Shown: positions 1-9,186 of the stretch, one piece after another
How the letters are laid out: every line of letters starts with the position of its first letter
Numbering within the stretch: position 1 is the first letter of the stretch
Assembly (NCBI GenBank): GCA_016214905.1
Contig: JACRMQ010000007.1
Span: 522,408 to 586,407, forward strand
Direction of reading: 5' to 3'
Source of the DNA: Ignavibacteriales bacterium
GTDB lineage: Bacteria > Bacteroidota > Ignavibacteria > UBA10030 > SZUA-254
Length of the DNA stretch: 64,000 bases
Notes under the pieces: model-generated
The model's database searches: none
What the model was told of the DNA's origin: nothing
What the model saw: the letters and a program-made list of their open reading frames with translations, nothing else
Made by a program: the position numbers and the translations under genes

Positions 1-1463
1 CAAACGGTATTTTAATTTACGTCTGGTTAGAGCCGCCTCATGTTTCAGAGAAATTTTGGAAAGATCATCCTGAATGGCAGGAAGTGAATTTCCGCGGCGA
101 ACTGGTTGTTGCCTCCTGGAGATTTCCTGTTGCATTAACAGACAGCACTTGCATGAAAGAAATTAAGGAGATGTATAAATCATTTCTTTTAGAATTTGAT
201 TGGGATGGTGTAAACCTTGCTGAGCTTTATTTTGAGGCGGGAACCGACGGACCGGAAAATTCAAATCTGATGACGCCGATGCATTCGTCTGCCCGTACCG
301 AATTCAAAATGCTTTATGGATTCGACCCGGCTCTCCTCTTCGATGATAAATCTGAATACTATTGGAAAACTAATGCCTACGCATGGAACCGCTATGAAGA
401 ATACCGCGTAAACCGGCTGTCGAGTTTGCACGAAGAATTTCTTGAGCTGATTCAAGAAGTAAAAAATGAAAAACCGCATTTAGATGCGGTACTGACAGTT
501 ATGGATAATGTTGGAAACCCGGAACTCAGGAAGAATCATGGTGTGGACGCGATAAGAATAAATGATCTGAAAAAGAAATTCAATTTCACGCTTCAAATCG
601 AAGATCCGCAGAGCGAGTGGTCGAAAGATCCGAGAAGATATTCAACGATCTCTGAAAAATATAAAACAATCCTCGGCGAAAAAAATGCCGTAATGATAGA
701 TATTAATATTCTTCAGTTCCGCGATGAGAAAAAACCGACTATTTTTCCGACTCTTGTTCAAACCGGAATAGAAAGTTATATGCTCGTGAATGTTGCCGCG
801 GCTTCGGCTGATCGGTATTCATTGTATTCGGAGTCGAGCATTCGTCCGCAAGATTTGAGGATGATGAGTTATGCTTCATCGGCAAGAGCTAACTTATCAA
901 GCACCCCGGACGGGTGGAAGTTAAGCGCTCCTTTCCCGGTTGTTTTAGAATTATCAAAAAAATATTCAGCACTTACAACTTCAACCGGTGAACGAATTAC
1001 ATCGGACAGGGGATTGTTTTTTTTGCCACCCGGCAATTACGATCTTACACCGGAAAAAAATACGGGAAAGTTATTGAACACATCGATGCCGACCTCAGGA
1101 AAACTACTTTCTATTTCCGGTGAAATTCTCGGTTTAATAAATTCGAATAGAAGCGTCTCGGTTAAATATCGAAGTACAGGTCGGTGTTACGCTTCATTCA
1201 CTCATAAGCCGTATAATATTTATATAGATGGTAAAGAAACCATCGTACCAATTCTTTCCGGGCATCGCCGCTTCACCGCAGTTTTTCCACCGGGAGAACA
1301 TCAGGTGCTTGCAGTTCTTGAAACTACGGTTTCTTACGGTGTGGATCTGACCAGTTTCTGGTCGTCTTGGTTAATCGTCGGTTTTGGAATGTTCTCCGGC
1401 ACATTGTTGATCGGATTTTATACGGTAGTTCGATTTATGCGCTCGCGGAAAGGAGAGCGATGA
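1..1463 (+). CDS. Putative TIM-barrel glycosidase-like protein with C-terminal membrane anchor (5' end outside window)
   Basis: The frame is open from base 3, so the gene begins upstream of the window and about 486 codons are visible. The first visible residues (GILIYVWLEPP) and the later stretches FDWDGVNLAELYFE and DAVLTVMDN look like successive beta-alpha strands of a glycoside-hydrolase-like TIM barrel. This is a resemblance, not a firm family call. The last 40 residues contain a hydrophobic helix followed by RSRKGER, suggesting an envelope protein anchored at its C-terminus with a short basic cytoplasmic tail. The stop codon overlaps the start of the downstream glycosyltransferase by 4 bases (ATGA at 1460-1463), so the two are translationally coupled. 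Inference: it processes or helps export the polysaccharide made by that transferase, comparable in arrangement to PgaB with PgaC. Confidence 0.6.
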   Translation, partial: NGILIYVWLEPPHVSEKFWKDHPEWQEVNFRGELVVASWRFPVALTDSTCMKEIKEMYKSFLLEFDWDGVNLAELYFEAGTDGPENSNLMTPMHSSARTEFKMLYGFDPALLFDDKSEYYWKTNAYAWNRYEEYRVNRLSSLHEEFLELIQEVKNEKPHLDAVLTVMDNVGNPELRKNHGVDAIRINDLKKKFNFTLQIEDPQSEWSKDPRRYSTISEKYKTILGEKNAVMIDINILQFRDEKKPTIFPTLVQTGIESYMLVNVAAASADRYSLYSESSIRPQDLRMMSYASSARANLSSTPDGWKLSAPFPVVLELSKKYSALTTSTGERITSDRGLFFLPPGNYDLTPEKNTGKLLNTSMPTSGKLLSISGEILGLINSNRSVSVKYRSTGRCYASFTHKPYNIYIDGKETIVPILSGHRRFTAVFPPGEHQVLAVLETTVSYGVDLTSFWSSWLIVGFGMFSGTLLIGFYTVVRFMRSRKGER

Positions 1464-2737
1464 TGCCGAGCGAATCGTTTATCGAGCTTGACATCAGCAT
1501 TATCTTTGTACTATCGGTTATTCTAATTTGGTTTATGATTTTTTACCAGTTGATTTTGACGATGGCTGGTTTCTTTCATTACACTCATTCTAGAAAAGAA
1601 AAGAATAAAATCGATTCCTTAACATTCGACTTTCCAAAAGTAACAATCCTTATCCCGGCGCATAACGAAGAGAAGGTGATTGCCTATACGGTAGAAGCCA
1701 TGCTGAATCTCGATTATCCGAAAGATAAATTGGATATACTTATTATCAACGATGGTTCATCTGATCGCACAGCAGAAATTGTGGAGAACTACACCAGGCG
1801 AGATACCCGCCTGCGCATATATAATGTGCCCAAGGATGAGGGTGGTAAAGGAAAATCGCGCGCTCTAAATTTAGGTTTAAAGCAAACAGACTCTCAATTC
1901 ATAGCCGTCTACGATGCGGATAACACCCCCGATCCGTCAGCGATGAAATATTTAATGGCGCAATTAATTCAGGATGAAAGACTCGGCGCGGTGCTTGGTA
2001 AATTCAGAACGGTTAATAAGAATAGAAATTTATTGACACGTTTCATTAATATTGAAACACTCGGTTTCCAATCTATGCTGCAAGCAGGCAGGTGGAAGAT
2101 GTTCAAAATTTCCACATTGCCCGGAACAAACCTCGTTATCCGCCGTGATCTTTTAGACAAATTGAAGGGATGGGACGAAGATGCGATTACGGAAGATTCG
2201 GAGTTAAGCATCAGAATACACATGGAAGGATACCGCATTAAGTTTGTGCCATACTCGATTACATACGAGCAGGAACCGGAATCGTGGAAAGTTTGGATTA
2301 AACAGCGGACAAGATGGGTGCAGGGAAATAATTATGTCGGGAAAAAATTCCTGAAAGAAATTCCGTCGTTTAAAAATAAATTTTTAGCAATTGAATTGCT
2401 TTACGTGCTATCCCTTTACTATGTTTTTCTCGTAGCCCTCGTCGGTTCCGATATACTTTTCCTTCTGGGTCTTTTCAATGTTGTTGTCATTAATTTGCCG
2501 GGACCTTACACACTAGTCTGGATAGTGGGTATTGTTCTGTTCCTGATGGAAATTCTACTTGCATTGTCATACGATAGAGAAGATAAATTCTCTAATCTTC
2601 TGCTGACGTTTCTGATGTATTTCACTTATTGCCAGATGTGGATATATATAGTCGGAAGAGCGATTTATTTAGATGTTATAAAGAAAGAAAAACGGACATG
2701 GGTAAAGACGGAGAGGTTTGATGCGGTACGAAAATGA
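1460..2737 (+). CDS. Processive family 2 glycosyltransferase, BcsA/PgaC/hyaluronan-synthase type
   Basis: This 425-residue integral membrane transferase probably polymerises a polysaccharide from nucleotide sugars at the cytoplasmic face of the inner membrane. The catalytic set is complete: nucleotide-binding D98 in NDGSSD, D152/D154 in the YDADN motif, the TED general-base motif at 244-246 and the product-binding QRTRW motif at 282-286. One transmembrane helix precedes the GT-A domain (about 12-36) and about three follow it, as in PgaC. The ATG at 1460 was chosen because AAGGAGAG lies directly upstream and the codon overlaps the preceding stop. Longer readings back to 1367 run through that gene's tail. 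The polymer cannot be told from sequence; a PNAG-like or other beta-linked glycan is plausible. Confidence 0.85.
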   Translation: MMPSESFIELDISIIFVLSVILIWFMIFYQLILTMAGFFHYTHSRKEKNKIDSLTFDFPKVTILIPAHNEEKVIAYTVEAMLNLDYPKDKLDILIINDGSSDRTAEIVENYTRRDTRLRIYNVPKDEGGKGKSRALNLGLKQTDSQFIAVYDADNTPDPSAMKYLMAQLIQDERLGAVLGKFRTVNKNRNLLTRFINIETLGFQSMLQAGRWKMFKISTLPGTNLVIRRDLLDKLKGWDEDAITEDSELSIRIHMEGYRIKFVPYSITYEQEPESWKVWIKQRTRWVQGNNYVGKKFLKEIPSFKNKFLAIELLYVLSLYYVFLVALVGSDILFLLGLFNVVVINLPGPYTLVWIVGIVLFLMEILLALSYDREDKFSNLLLTFLMYFTYCQMWIYIVGRAIYLDVIKKEKRTWVKTERFDAVRK

Positions 2738-2754
2738 TAAGTATTTATTATATC

Positions 2755-4056
2755 CTAAAAAGTATACTCAACGCCCGCCATTATTGTGCTCTTTTTGAAA
2801 TCGAAGTAAAAAGAGTTTGAGGTATTTTTAATATAGTTGAATCCTATCTCTATCTTCAATCCGGTTTCTTCCGAAATTTCAAATGTGCGGGAAATATTCA
2901 TCTCTAACTCCCGGCGCATATCGATGCGGTTTGTCGCGGTAACAGAATCTGCAATATCTGTTGCCGCATAAGTATATGTCTTTTTCTCGTATCGCCAGGA
3001 GCCGAGGAATAATAATTCAAGCGGAAGTGCCTGCTCCACATCGACAGATATATTGTTCCCGGAATATGAATAATGATCGTCGTATAATTCATTTTCTCCG
3101 ATTGAATTTTTGATAGACCTGTTGTTGTTTATCGCGGCTCCTTTGCGTAATTCAGGAACAGCACGCGATATCGCCGATGGGGTGTTGAAATGTGTGAATC
3201 TGGTGGAGAAATATGTTGCAGGCGCAGGTATGTAATTCCACAAAAATGTGAATGATGTTTGCCGCACTGAAGGTGTAGTTAAATTATAAGAAATGGTTTT
3301 GCCGTCAGTTGTGCCGCCACTACCGGGTTTACCTTTCGAATCTTTTGATAAAGTTATTGAATCGGTTTGTATGATTGGAAAACTTTTCACTCCGAATGTT
3401 GGTATGACAGCAAACCAACTGAATGGTAAAATATCGGTTCCAAGAATTAGGGAGATATTGTGCTGAATATTTGTAAGCGCCGTCAGATTCGGGTATGAGT
3501 TGTATGTGATTGTGTATGAGGGGCGGATGCTTGCATGTCTGCCGAGCGGCTGGCGGATAGCTGCAGTGCCTGCAAGAATAGTGTTATCCCAACTTTCATA
3601 ATCAACTTTATTAATCTGCAATCCACACGTGAATCTTATATTTAAAAAATTATCCAAACTGTCTGTCGATTCTTCTTCAAGATCTTCCGTTAGAAGTTCA
3701 TCATCCGCATCTGTTGTTTCAACTGTATCATTTTCTGAAGTTTCGTCCACGACATTTTTTCTAAAATGATAATTGTATCCGACCATCGCCATGTGGAATT
3801 GATAATTACGAGCGGGTAAATCTTTATAGAAAGAAAAAGCGCCCGAATAAAAGATGCCGATATATCTGTTCTCGGTGCTGAATCCTTTAAACAGATTGAG
3901 CGAAATCCCTGAGATATTATCTTTTAATGGGTAGTATGAGTCGAAAATATTTGGATCGTTGGTTATAGAAGCTCCAAGGCTGACATGCTGGGCTTTGAGG
4001 GGAATTGAAAAGCAGAGGACGAAAATAAATATTGCTTTTGCAGAAATGGCTTTCAT
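2755..4056 (-). CDS. Hypothetical outer-membrane beta-barrel protein
   Basis: The 433-residue product opens with a signal peptide (MKAISAKAIFIFVLCFSIPLKAQ). It continues with alternating hydrophobic and polar strands rich in Tyr, Asn and Ser, and ends in an aromatic residue (GVEYTF), the usual outer-membrane barrel signature. A Glu/Asp-rich segment (about residues 110-135, containing DADDELLTEDLEEES) interrupts the strands and probably forms a surface or periplasmic loop. No family is recognised. It is convergent with the glycosyltransferase, with only 17 bases between the stops, and divergent from rmuC. Possible roles include export of the neighbouring polysaccharide, but nothing in the sequence proves this. 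Confidence 0.6.
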   Translation of the reverse strand: MKAISAKAIFIFVLCFSIPLKAQHVSLGASITNDPNIFDSYYPLKDNISGISLNLFKGFSTENRYIGIFYSGAFSFYKDLPARNYQFHMAMVGYNYHFRKNVVDETSENDTVETTDADDELLTEDLEEESTDSLDNFLNIRFTCGLQINKVDYESWDNTILAGTAAIRQPLGRHASIRPSYTITYNSYPNLTALTNIQHNISLILGTDILPFSWFAVIPTFGVKSFPIIQTDSITLSKDSKGKPGSGGTTDGKTISYNLTTPSVRQTSFTFLWNYIPAPATYFSTRFTHFNTPSAISRAVPELRKGAAINNNRSIKNSIGENELYDDHYSYSGNNISVDVEQALPLELLFLGSWRYEKKTYTYAATDIADSVTATNRIDMRRELEMNISRTFEISEETGLKIEIGFNYIKNTSNSFYFDFKKSTIMAGVEYTF

Positions 4057-4190
4057 ATTTTATATCCCCTTTATTGATTAAATTTCTTTAAAAATATGAA
4101 GAAAGAACAAGTATTCCAAGATCTTTCAATATTCATGTTAAGTTGACTTTTATCAGAGTCTATTGTAATTTAAGAACGTGTGAATGTTCA

Positions 4191-4230
4191 GCGATTTCAC
4201 CGATAGACGCTATTTATTAGGTGAAACCGC
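4191..4230. promoter_or_regulatory. Imperfect inverted repeat in the divergent OMP-rmuC intergenic region
   Basis: An 11-base arm at 4191-4201 (gcgatttcacc) pairs with 4220-4230 (ggtgaaaccgc) with one mismatch and an 18-base spacer. It lies about 60 bases before the rmuC start, between divergent genes, so it could be an operator or a structured leader. No T-tract follows, which argues against a terminator. Confidence 0.35.
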
Positions 4231-4291
4231 CACATATATCTCAGTTCCGATGTCAGAAATATCCTAATTTTTTAACCGGTTCATTATTTTT

Positions 4292-5452
4292 ATGGAAATA
4301 CTTCTCATCATTCTCATCGCGCTCGTTGTTGTATTATTGATTCTTTTTTTGAGGAGCCAGCAATCCTCATCGGTTGCCGATAAAGATCAATCGATGTTAT
4401 TGGTTCAGCAGCAGGTAGAATCCGTTCGTTCCGATGTTCATCAGAGTTTAAATCAAATATCGGAAGCAATGAACTCACAGCTTGCTCTCGTTGCAAATCA
4501 AATACAATCACAAACAACGAACGTCGGCAGCAGGTTGCAGCAAGTTGCCGAAAACGTTAATCAGCAGTTGAATACGGTTACACAGCAAATTCAATCGCAA
4601 ACATCGAATGTCGGAGACCGGCTCGATAACGCCGCGCGGGTTATCGGAGAAGTGCAAAAAAATCTTGGTGAGCTTGGGCAGGCAACGAAGGAAATAAAAG
4701 AATTGGGGCAAAGTGTTTCGAAATTGGAAGAGTTGTTGAGTGCACCAAAACTCCGCGGTGGATTGGGAGAATATTTACTCGAGGATTTGCTGAAGCAGGT
4801 TTTACCCGCGGGACATTATGAAATGCAGTACCGCTTTAGAAACGGACAGGCAGTTGATGCAGTCATCAAAACATCAGACCGTCTGGTGTCGGTTGATTCG
4901 AAATTCCCTCTCGAGAATTTTAAAAAATTAGCATCTTCCGCAACCGAAGCTGAAAAAAAATCGTACCAAAAAGTGTTTGTGAACGACGTAAAAAAACATA
5001 TTGATGCGATTGCCACGAAATATATTCTTCCCGATGAAGGAACATTTCCTTTCGCGCTTATGTATATCCCGTCTGAAAGTATTTATTATGAAATCATAAT
5101 CAAAGATGAAGGTTTAGCCGAGGGAGTCGGGGCGTATAATTACGCGATTGAAAGAAAAGTTATCCCTGTTTCTCCGAACAGTTTCTACGCGTATCTTCAG
5201 GTGATTGCTCTTGGACTCCGCGGAATGTATATAGAGCACAGCGCCAAAGAGATTTTAGGAAATATCTCACGCCTTCAGGGTGATATTGGTAAAGTGCGCG
5301 AAGTATTCGACATACTCGGCACGCATATCGAAAATTCAAGAAAAAAACATGAGGAAGCAGATAAAAAGTTATCGCATTTCGAAGCGAAATTGGAAGGAAT
5401 AACCGAGCATGCTCTTGGTGATTCTTCACAATCCAAAGAATTAAAAACATAG
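4292..5452 (+). CDS. rmuC: DNA recombination protein RmuC
   Basis: RmuC family proteins limit recombination between short inverted repeats and are predicted to be nuclease-like. The 386-residue product has the usual architecture: one N-terminal membrane helix (residues 2-20), a long coiled coil rich in Gln, Ser and Asn (about 30-145) containing an internal near-repeat (QIQSQT.NVG.RL occurs twice), then the RmuC domain from the LRGGLGEYLLEDLL motif to about residue 355. The VSVDSKFPLENF and FALMYIPSESIYYEI motifs are typical of the domain. The C-terminal tail is a further helical segment. It lies 19 bases upstream of the Sua5/YciO gene and probably starts a short operon. Confidence 0.92.
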   Translation: MEILLIILIALVVVLLILFLRSQQSSSVADKDQSMLLVQQQVESVRSDVHQSLNQISEAMNSQLALVANQIQSQTTNVGSRLQQVAENVNQQLNTVTQQIQSQTSNVGDRLDNAARVIGEVQKNLGELGQATKEIKELGQSVSKLEELLSAPKLRGGLGEYLLEDLLKQVLPAGHYEMQYRFRNGQAVDAVIKTSDRLVSVDSKFPLENFKKLASSATEAEKKSYQKVFVNDVKKHIDAIATKYILPDEGTFPFALMYIPSESIYYEIIIKDEGLAEGVGAYNYAIERKVIPVSPNSFYAYLQVIALGLRGMYIEHSAKEILGNISRLQGDIGKVREVFDILGTHIENSRKKHEEADKKLSHFEAKLEGITEHALGDSSQSKELKT

Positions 5453-5471
5453 ACACCTGCAATTCATTAAT

Positions 5472-6098
5472 ATGTACACAAAAGTTCATCCCGACAATCC
5501 TCAACCCCGGCAAATTAAGCGGGCGGTTGAAATATTGAAGAATGACGGGATAATTATTTACCCGACGGATACGGTGTATGGTATCGGGTGCAGTATTTTC
5601 AGTCCACGCGCAATAGAACTTATCTACCAATTGAAAGATCAGGAAAGAAGTAAACCGTTCAGTTTTGTATGTTCCGACTTGAGCCACATTAGTGAGTTTG
5701 CGAAAGTATCGAATACGGCATTTCGTTTGATGAAACAGCTTATACCCGGACCTTACACTTTTATTTTACCGGCGAGCCGACTAAAACAATTACCGAAAAG
5801 CATGATCTCGAAACGAAAAACAGTAGGCATTCGCGTTCCGGATAATAAAATATGTATGACGCTCATAAAAGAACTTGGACATCCGATTCTTAACGCGAGC
5901 GTTACAGACGAAAATGGCGAAATCATCAACGATCCTGGAGTTATCAAGGAATTTTATGAAAAACGAGTCGACCTGATTATTGATGGAGGAAACAGCATCT
6001 TGGAATTATCAACGATACTCGATTTAACCGAAGGTCCTCCCGTTGTCGTTCGCGAGGGAGCCGGGGATTTCAGCATGATCGAAAATTATCAAATTTAA
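5472..6098 (+). CDS. Sua5/YciO/YrdC-type L-threonylcarbamoyladenylate synthase family protein
   Basis: The 208-residue protein has the YrdC fold that makes threonylcarbamoyl-AMP from threonine, bicarbonate and ATP for t6A modification of ANN-decoding tRNAs. Visible hallmarks are YPTDTVYGIGC near residue 30, the basic KDQERSKPF motif, PGPYTFIL, the KRKTVGIRVPD strand and PILNASV. The lack of a long C-terminal Sua5 domain and the KR(S)KPFSF pattern make it TsaC- or YciO-like. YciO proteins lack full activity in some organisms, so the exact role is open. The next gene starts 2 bases after the stop, indicating co-transcription with rmuC upstream and the membrane protein downstream. Confidence 0.85.
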   Translation: MYTKVHPDNPQPRQIKRAVEILKNDGIIIYPTDTVYGIGCSIFSPRAIELIYQLKDQERSKPFSFVCSDLSHISEFAKVSNTAFRLMKQLIPGPYTFILPASRLKQLPKSMISKRKTVGIRVPDNKICMTLIKELGHPILNASVTDENGEIINDPGVIKEFYEKRVDLIIDGGNSILELSTILDLTEGPPVVVREGAGDFSMIENYQI

Positions 6099-6100
6099 AA

Positions 6101-6574
6101 ATGACGACAAACCAAGCACCCAATATCGTTTTAAAATATCAATCTTATATTTCGGCGCATCATTTTCGTACGTTGCTTTGGAATATTCTTCTCGGCGTGG
6201 AAGTTTCGGTGGTTTTAATCTCATATCATTTCATCTGGCACTCGTTCAGATCTGATTTGATTCAGCTTTATGTTTTAAGCGGAATGAGTATTTCATTTTT
6301 CTGCTGGGGCGCGGATCGATTTTGGGTTACCATTATTTCACCATTGACGAACGATCCTTTTTCATCATCAGCTTACATTTCCAGAATACCTTTGTGGTGG
6401 TTAGCAGGTGGGATAGGTTATGTATCCGGAATTGTATTATCAAAAATATTTTTTCCTATTGATTTTTATGAAGTTCCGATAAAAATATATTTCTTTGTCG
6501 GAGCATTTGCGGGAATATTTTCACAGCTAACGATTCAGATTCGAGTTTACAGAATTTTACAATCAAACAAATGA
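6101..6574 (+). CDS. Hypothetical four-helix membrane protein
   Basis: The 157-residue protein has four hydrophobic segments at about residues 26-46, 52-70, 96-115 and 126-147, with short polar ends. There is no signal peptide, cofactor motif or recognisable family. It starts 2 bases after the preceding stop and is followed after 10 bases by a 63-codon gene, so it sits in the middle of an apparent operon. Function unknown. Confidence 0.55.
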   Translation: MTTNQAPNIVLKYQSYISAHHFRTLLWNILLGVEVSVVLISYHFIWHSFRSDLIQLYVLSGMSISFFCWGADRFWVTIISPLTNDPFSSSAYISRIPLWWLAGGIGYVSGIVLSKIFFPIDFYEVPIKIYFFVGAFAGIFSQLTIQIRVYRILQSNK

Positions 6575-6584
6575 GGAAATATAA

Positions 6585-6776
6585 ATGACGAAAGTTGAAC
6601 AGCATAAAATAATAGATTTGTTAAGAGATTATCTACACAAAATGAGTGGAAGCGACATGGACGATTTTGAGATGTTGCGCAAACGGGATCGCGATGACGA
6701 AGACTTGGATACATTCGGAAGAAGAAGATTATCGGAATTATATGTAAAATATGTTCCTGATCGTTTTAGAGATTAA
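6585..6776 (+). CDS. Small acidic hypothetical protein (63 aa)
   Basis: The reading frame has a good ribosome-binding site (GAGGAAATATAA before ATG) and starts 10 bases after the membrane protein gene. The product is soluble, helical and highly charged (DMDDFEMLRKRDRDDEDLDTF in the middle), ending YVKYVPDRFRD. It resembles no family known to me. The ribosome-binding site, spacing and absence of competing frames support it as real. Confidence 0.5.
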   Translation: MTKVEQHKIIDLLRDYLHKMSGSDMDDFEMLRKRDRDDEDLDTFGRRRLSELYVKYVPDRFRD

Positions 6777-6853
6777 TTTATATCTTCTTCAAAAAAATTT
6801 GTTCAAGATTTTGTATATTTCACAATTCATTTTTTTGATTAATTAGGATCTGT

Positions 6854-7945
6854 ATGTCGATTACTTTGAAGCGAGTTGGAATACTGACAGGTGGCGGAGA
6901 TTGCCCCGGATTGAACGCGGTCATCCGCAGTATCGCGAAACCGGCGATGTCGTATTTTAATTCGCATGTTATAGGTATTTTAGACGGATTTGAAGGATTT
7001 GTTGAAGGACGTATGCGAGAGCTGACTAAACTCGATGTTACGGGAATTATCAACCTCGGAGGAACAATTTTAGGAACTTCAAATAAAGGAGATCCATTTC
7101 ATTATCCCCGCGAAACATCGAATGGCGTTTCGATAACCGATTGTTCCGATATGGTACTCGACAGTTACCGACAATGGGGGCTTGACGCTCTGATCGCTAT
7201 TGGCGGCGACGGTACAATGAATATCGCTCATAAACTCGCGCAAATGGGAATGAACATTGTCGGTGTTCCCAAGACCATCGATAACGACTTAGAGGCAACC
7301 GATATTACATTCGGGCATGATTCCGCTCTTCAGGTTGCAACAGAAGCAATCGACAGGTTGCAGACAACTGCATCTTCACATCATCGGGTTATTGTTATAG
7401 AAGTGATGGGTAGATATGCGGGTTGGATCGCATTGGGAGCAGGTTTAGCCGGCGGTGCGGATGTAATTTTAATTCCTGAAATTCCATTCAAGTGGGAATC
7501 AATTTTTAATTTTGTTTGGAAACGAAGTAAAGGCGCGCGCTACAGCATCATTTGCGTTGCCGAGGGGGCAAAACCGGTTAACGGTGATATAGTTATAAAA
7601 GAAAAAGATTTAAAACGAACCGATCCGATCAGGTTAGGCGGTATCGGCGAACTGGTTGCGGCGCGAATAGAGGAAGAGACAAAGTTAGAGACTCGCGTTA
7701 CCGTGTTGGGGCACGTTCAGCGCGGCGGCAGTCCGTCGGCATTTGACAGGATACTGGGTACAAGATTCGGCTCCATGGCATTACAGGCGGCTTCGCGTGG
7801 TGAATTCGGTACTATGGTTAGCTTACGCGGTCGCGATGTTGTAACGGTGAAATTAGAAGATGCAATCCGTAAACAGCGGCTTGTTTCTCCGGAATCCCAG
7901 CACGTTCTTGCGGCGCGGGCTGTGGGAGTTTGTTTCGGAGATTGA
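6854..7945 (+). CDS. pfkA: 6-phosphofructokinase
   Basis: This enzyme catalyses the committed step of glycolysis, phosphorylating fructose 6-phosphate. The 363-residue protein carries the phosphoryl-donor loop GGGDCPGLNAVIR (13-25), GGDGT (117-121), the catalytic PKTIDND segment with D143 as general base, and the substrate-binding MGRYAGWIAL and LGHVQRGGSPSAFDR motifs. The residue matching E. coli Gly104 is Gly120, which favours ATP. The residue matching Gly124 is Lys140, as in many PPi-linked and group III enzymes. The G/K combination is usually ATP-dependent in characterised actinobacterial enzymes, so ATP is the likelier donor. The start fits the family N-terminus; a 77-base AT-rich spacer precedes it. 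Confidence 0.93.
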   Translation: MSITLKRVGILTGGGDCPGLNAVIRSIAKPAMSYFNSHVIGILDGFEGFVEGRMRELTKLDVTGIINLGGTILGTSNKGDPFHYPRETSNGVSITDCSDMVLDSYRQWGLDALIAIGGDGTMNIAHKLAQMGMNIVGVPKTIDNDLEATDITFGHDSALQVATEAIDRLQTTASSHHRVIVIEVMGRYAGWIALGAGLAGGADVILIPEIPFKWESIFNFVWKRSKGARYSIICVAEGAKPVNGDIVIKEKDLKRTDPIRLGGIGELVAARIEEETKLETRVTVLGHVQRGGSPSAFDRILGTRFGSMALQAASRGEFGTMVSLRGRDVVTVKLEDAIRKQRLVSPESQHVLAARAVGVCFGD

Positions 7946-8001
7946 TAAGATTGTGATATTGTTCCATTGAATCATTGTATGATTAAAGTATAAGTGAATC
8001 A

Positions 8002-8610
8002 GTGAATAAAGCAGTAAACATAACAGGAAGCAAAATTATTGAACCTGAATTTCTGCTTGGTGCATACGGCGCAGGTTATTTTCCGATGGCGGAATCGAGG
8101 AGCGGTGAAATCGGCTGGTACTCTCCGGATCCACGTGCAATTATACCGCTTGATGGATTGAAAATATCGAGGAGCTTACGACAGGTTTTAAAGAAAAAAA
8201 TATTTGAAGTGAAAATGAATAGTTCTTTTGAAGTTGTAATGCGACGCTGTGCTGAAAGAGACGATACCTGGATATCGGAAGAAATTATTAGAAGCTATCT
8301 TGAACTTCACCGGCTTGGCTTCGCACACAGCGTTGAAACCTGGAAAGATAAAATGTTGGTCGGCGGATTGTACGGTGTTACGTTGGGGGCAGCGTTCTTC
8401 GGTGAATCAATGTTCAGGAGGGTGAAAGATTCTTCCAAAATCGCGCTTGTCTATCTTGTGGAAAGATTGAAGACAAAAAAATTCCGTCTTTTAGATACAC
8501 AATACATCACGCCGCATCTTTCAAGATTAGGTGCAATTGAAATTCCTCGTGATGAATATCTCTCTTTATTAAAAAATTCTGTCAAACTTAAACGCTCTTT
8601 TGTTGATTGA
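8002..8610 (+). CDS. aat: Leucyl/phenylalanyl-tRNA--protein transferase
   Basis: Aat attaches Leu or Phe from charged tRNA to N-terminal Arg or Lys, marking proteins for ClpAP degradation through the N-end rule. The 202-residue protein shows the family core: GAYGAGYFPMAE, GWYSPDPRAIIPLD, ERDDTWISEEI, SVETW, VGGLYGVTLGAAFFGESMF and LLDTQYITPHLSRLGAIEI. The start is GTG; a GTG eight bases earlier is in another frame and closes at once. It lies 7 bases upstream of the next gene, suggesting an operon of two. Confidence 0.93.
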   Translation: MNKAVNITGSKIIEPEFLLGAYGAGYFPMAESRSGEIGWYSPDPRAIIPLDGLKISRSLRQVLKKKIFEVKMNSSFEVVMRRCAERDDTWISEEIIRSYLELHRLGFAHSVETWKDKMLVGGLYGVTLGAAFFGESMFRRVKDSSKIALVYLVERLKTKKFRLLDTQYITPHLSRLGAIEIPRDEYLSLLKNSVKLKRSFVD

Positions 8611-8616
8611 TAAGCG

Positions 8617-9087
8617 ATGAAAATTATCGGAAATATGAAACTATTTGTTGCATTGATTTTTATTTTTACATCATGTGAAATTTTATCAGCCCAACCCAAG
8701 GATAATCCTGACAGCATGAATGTCCGGTTTATACTTCAAGTTCTTTCAAACCAACAGAAAGCGTGGAACGATGGAAGTATTGCCGGCTATATGGAAGGAT
8801 ACTGGAAATCGGATAGTTTGCTTTTCACAAGCGGCGGAAACATTCAGACCGGTTGGAAAGCAACTTTCGAAAAATACAAAAAGAGCTATGGTTCAAAAGA
8901 AAAAATGGGTGTTTTGAATTTCTCGAATTTAAATGTAAAATTACTTTCATCAGAATCTGCCTGGATTTTCGGTAACTGGGAATTGAAAAGAGAAAAAGAT
9001 AATCCCAAAGGAGTATTTACTCTCATTCTTAAAAAGTTTAGTGACGGATGGAAGATTGTACATGACCATACGTCAAGTAAAAAGTAA
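8617..9087 (+). CDS. Exported DUF4440/SnoaL-like protein
   Basis: The 156-residue product has an N-terminal signal sequence (hydrophobic stretch then ILSAQ) and a cone-shaped NTF2-like fold: the QQKAWNDGSIAGYMEGYWKSDSLLFTSGG pattern in several pieces, GWKATFEKYKKSY, and the closing strand DGWKIVHDHTS, typical of DUF4440 proteins. Such domains bind small molecules or act as simple hydrolases/isomerases; no catalytic role can be assigned. An inner ATG at 8635 would give a more standard signal peptide. It follows aat by 6 bases. Confidence 0.7.
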   Translation: MKIIGNMKLFVALIFIFTSCEILSAQPKDNPDSMNVRFILQVLSNQQKAWNDGSIAGYMEGYWKSDSLLFTSGGNIQTGWKATFEKYKKSYGSKEKMGVLNFSNLNVKLLSSESAWIFGNWELKREKDNPKGVFTLILKKFSDGWKIVHDHTSSKK

Positions 9088-9186
9088 AAACCTAACAGCT
9101 AATAGCCAATTGCTAATTACTAATTGCTAATAACCAATAATTACTAACTAATAACGAACATTTAACATCTAATATCACACATCAAT
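9088..9186. repeat. AT-rich intergenic word repeat (CTAAT/AATTGC/AACCAA)
   Basis: The 99-base spacer before purC is built of recurring short words such as ctaat, aattgct and aataacc. It contains the 18-mer ctaattgctaataaccaa at 9120-9137, which recurs exactly at 19121-19138 downstream of an unrelated gene. No hairpin or coding potential is seen. Confidence 0.5.

Noticed and set aside
5160-5687. 175-codon minus-strand open frame
   Set aside because: Antisense to rmuC and the Sua5/YciO gene, both well supported.
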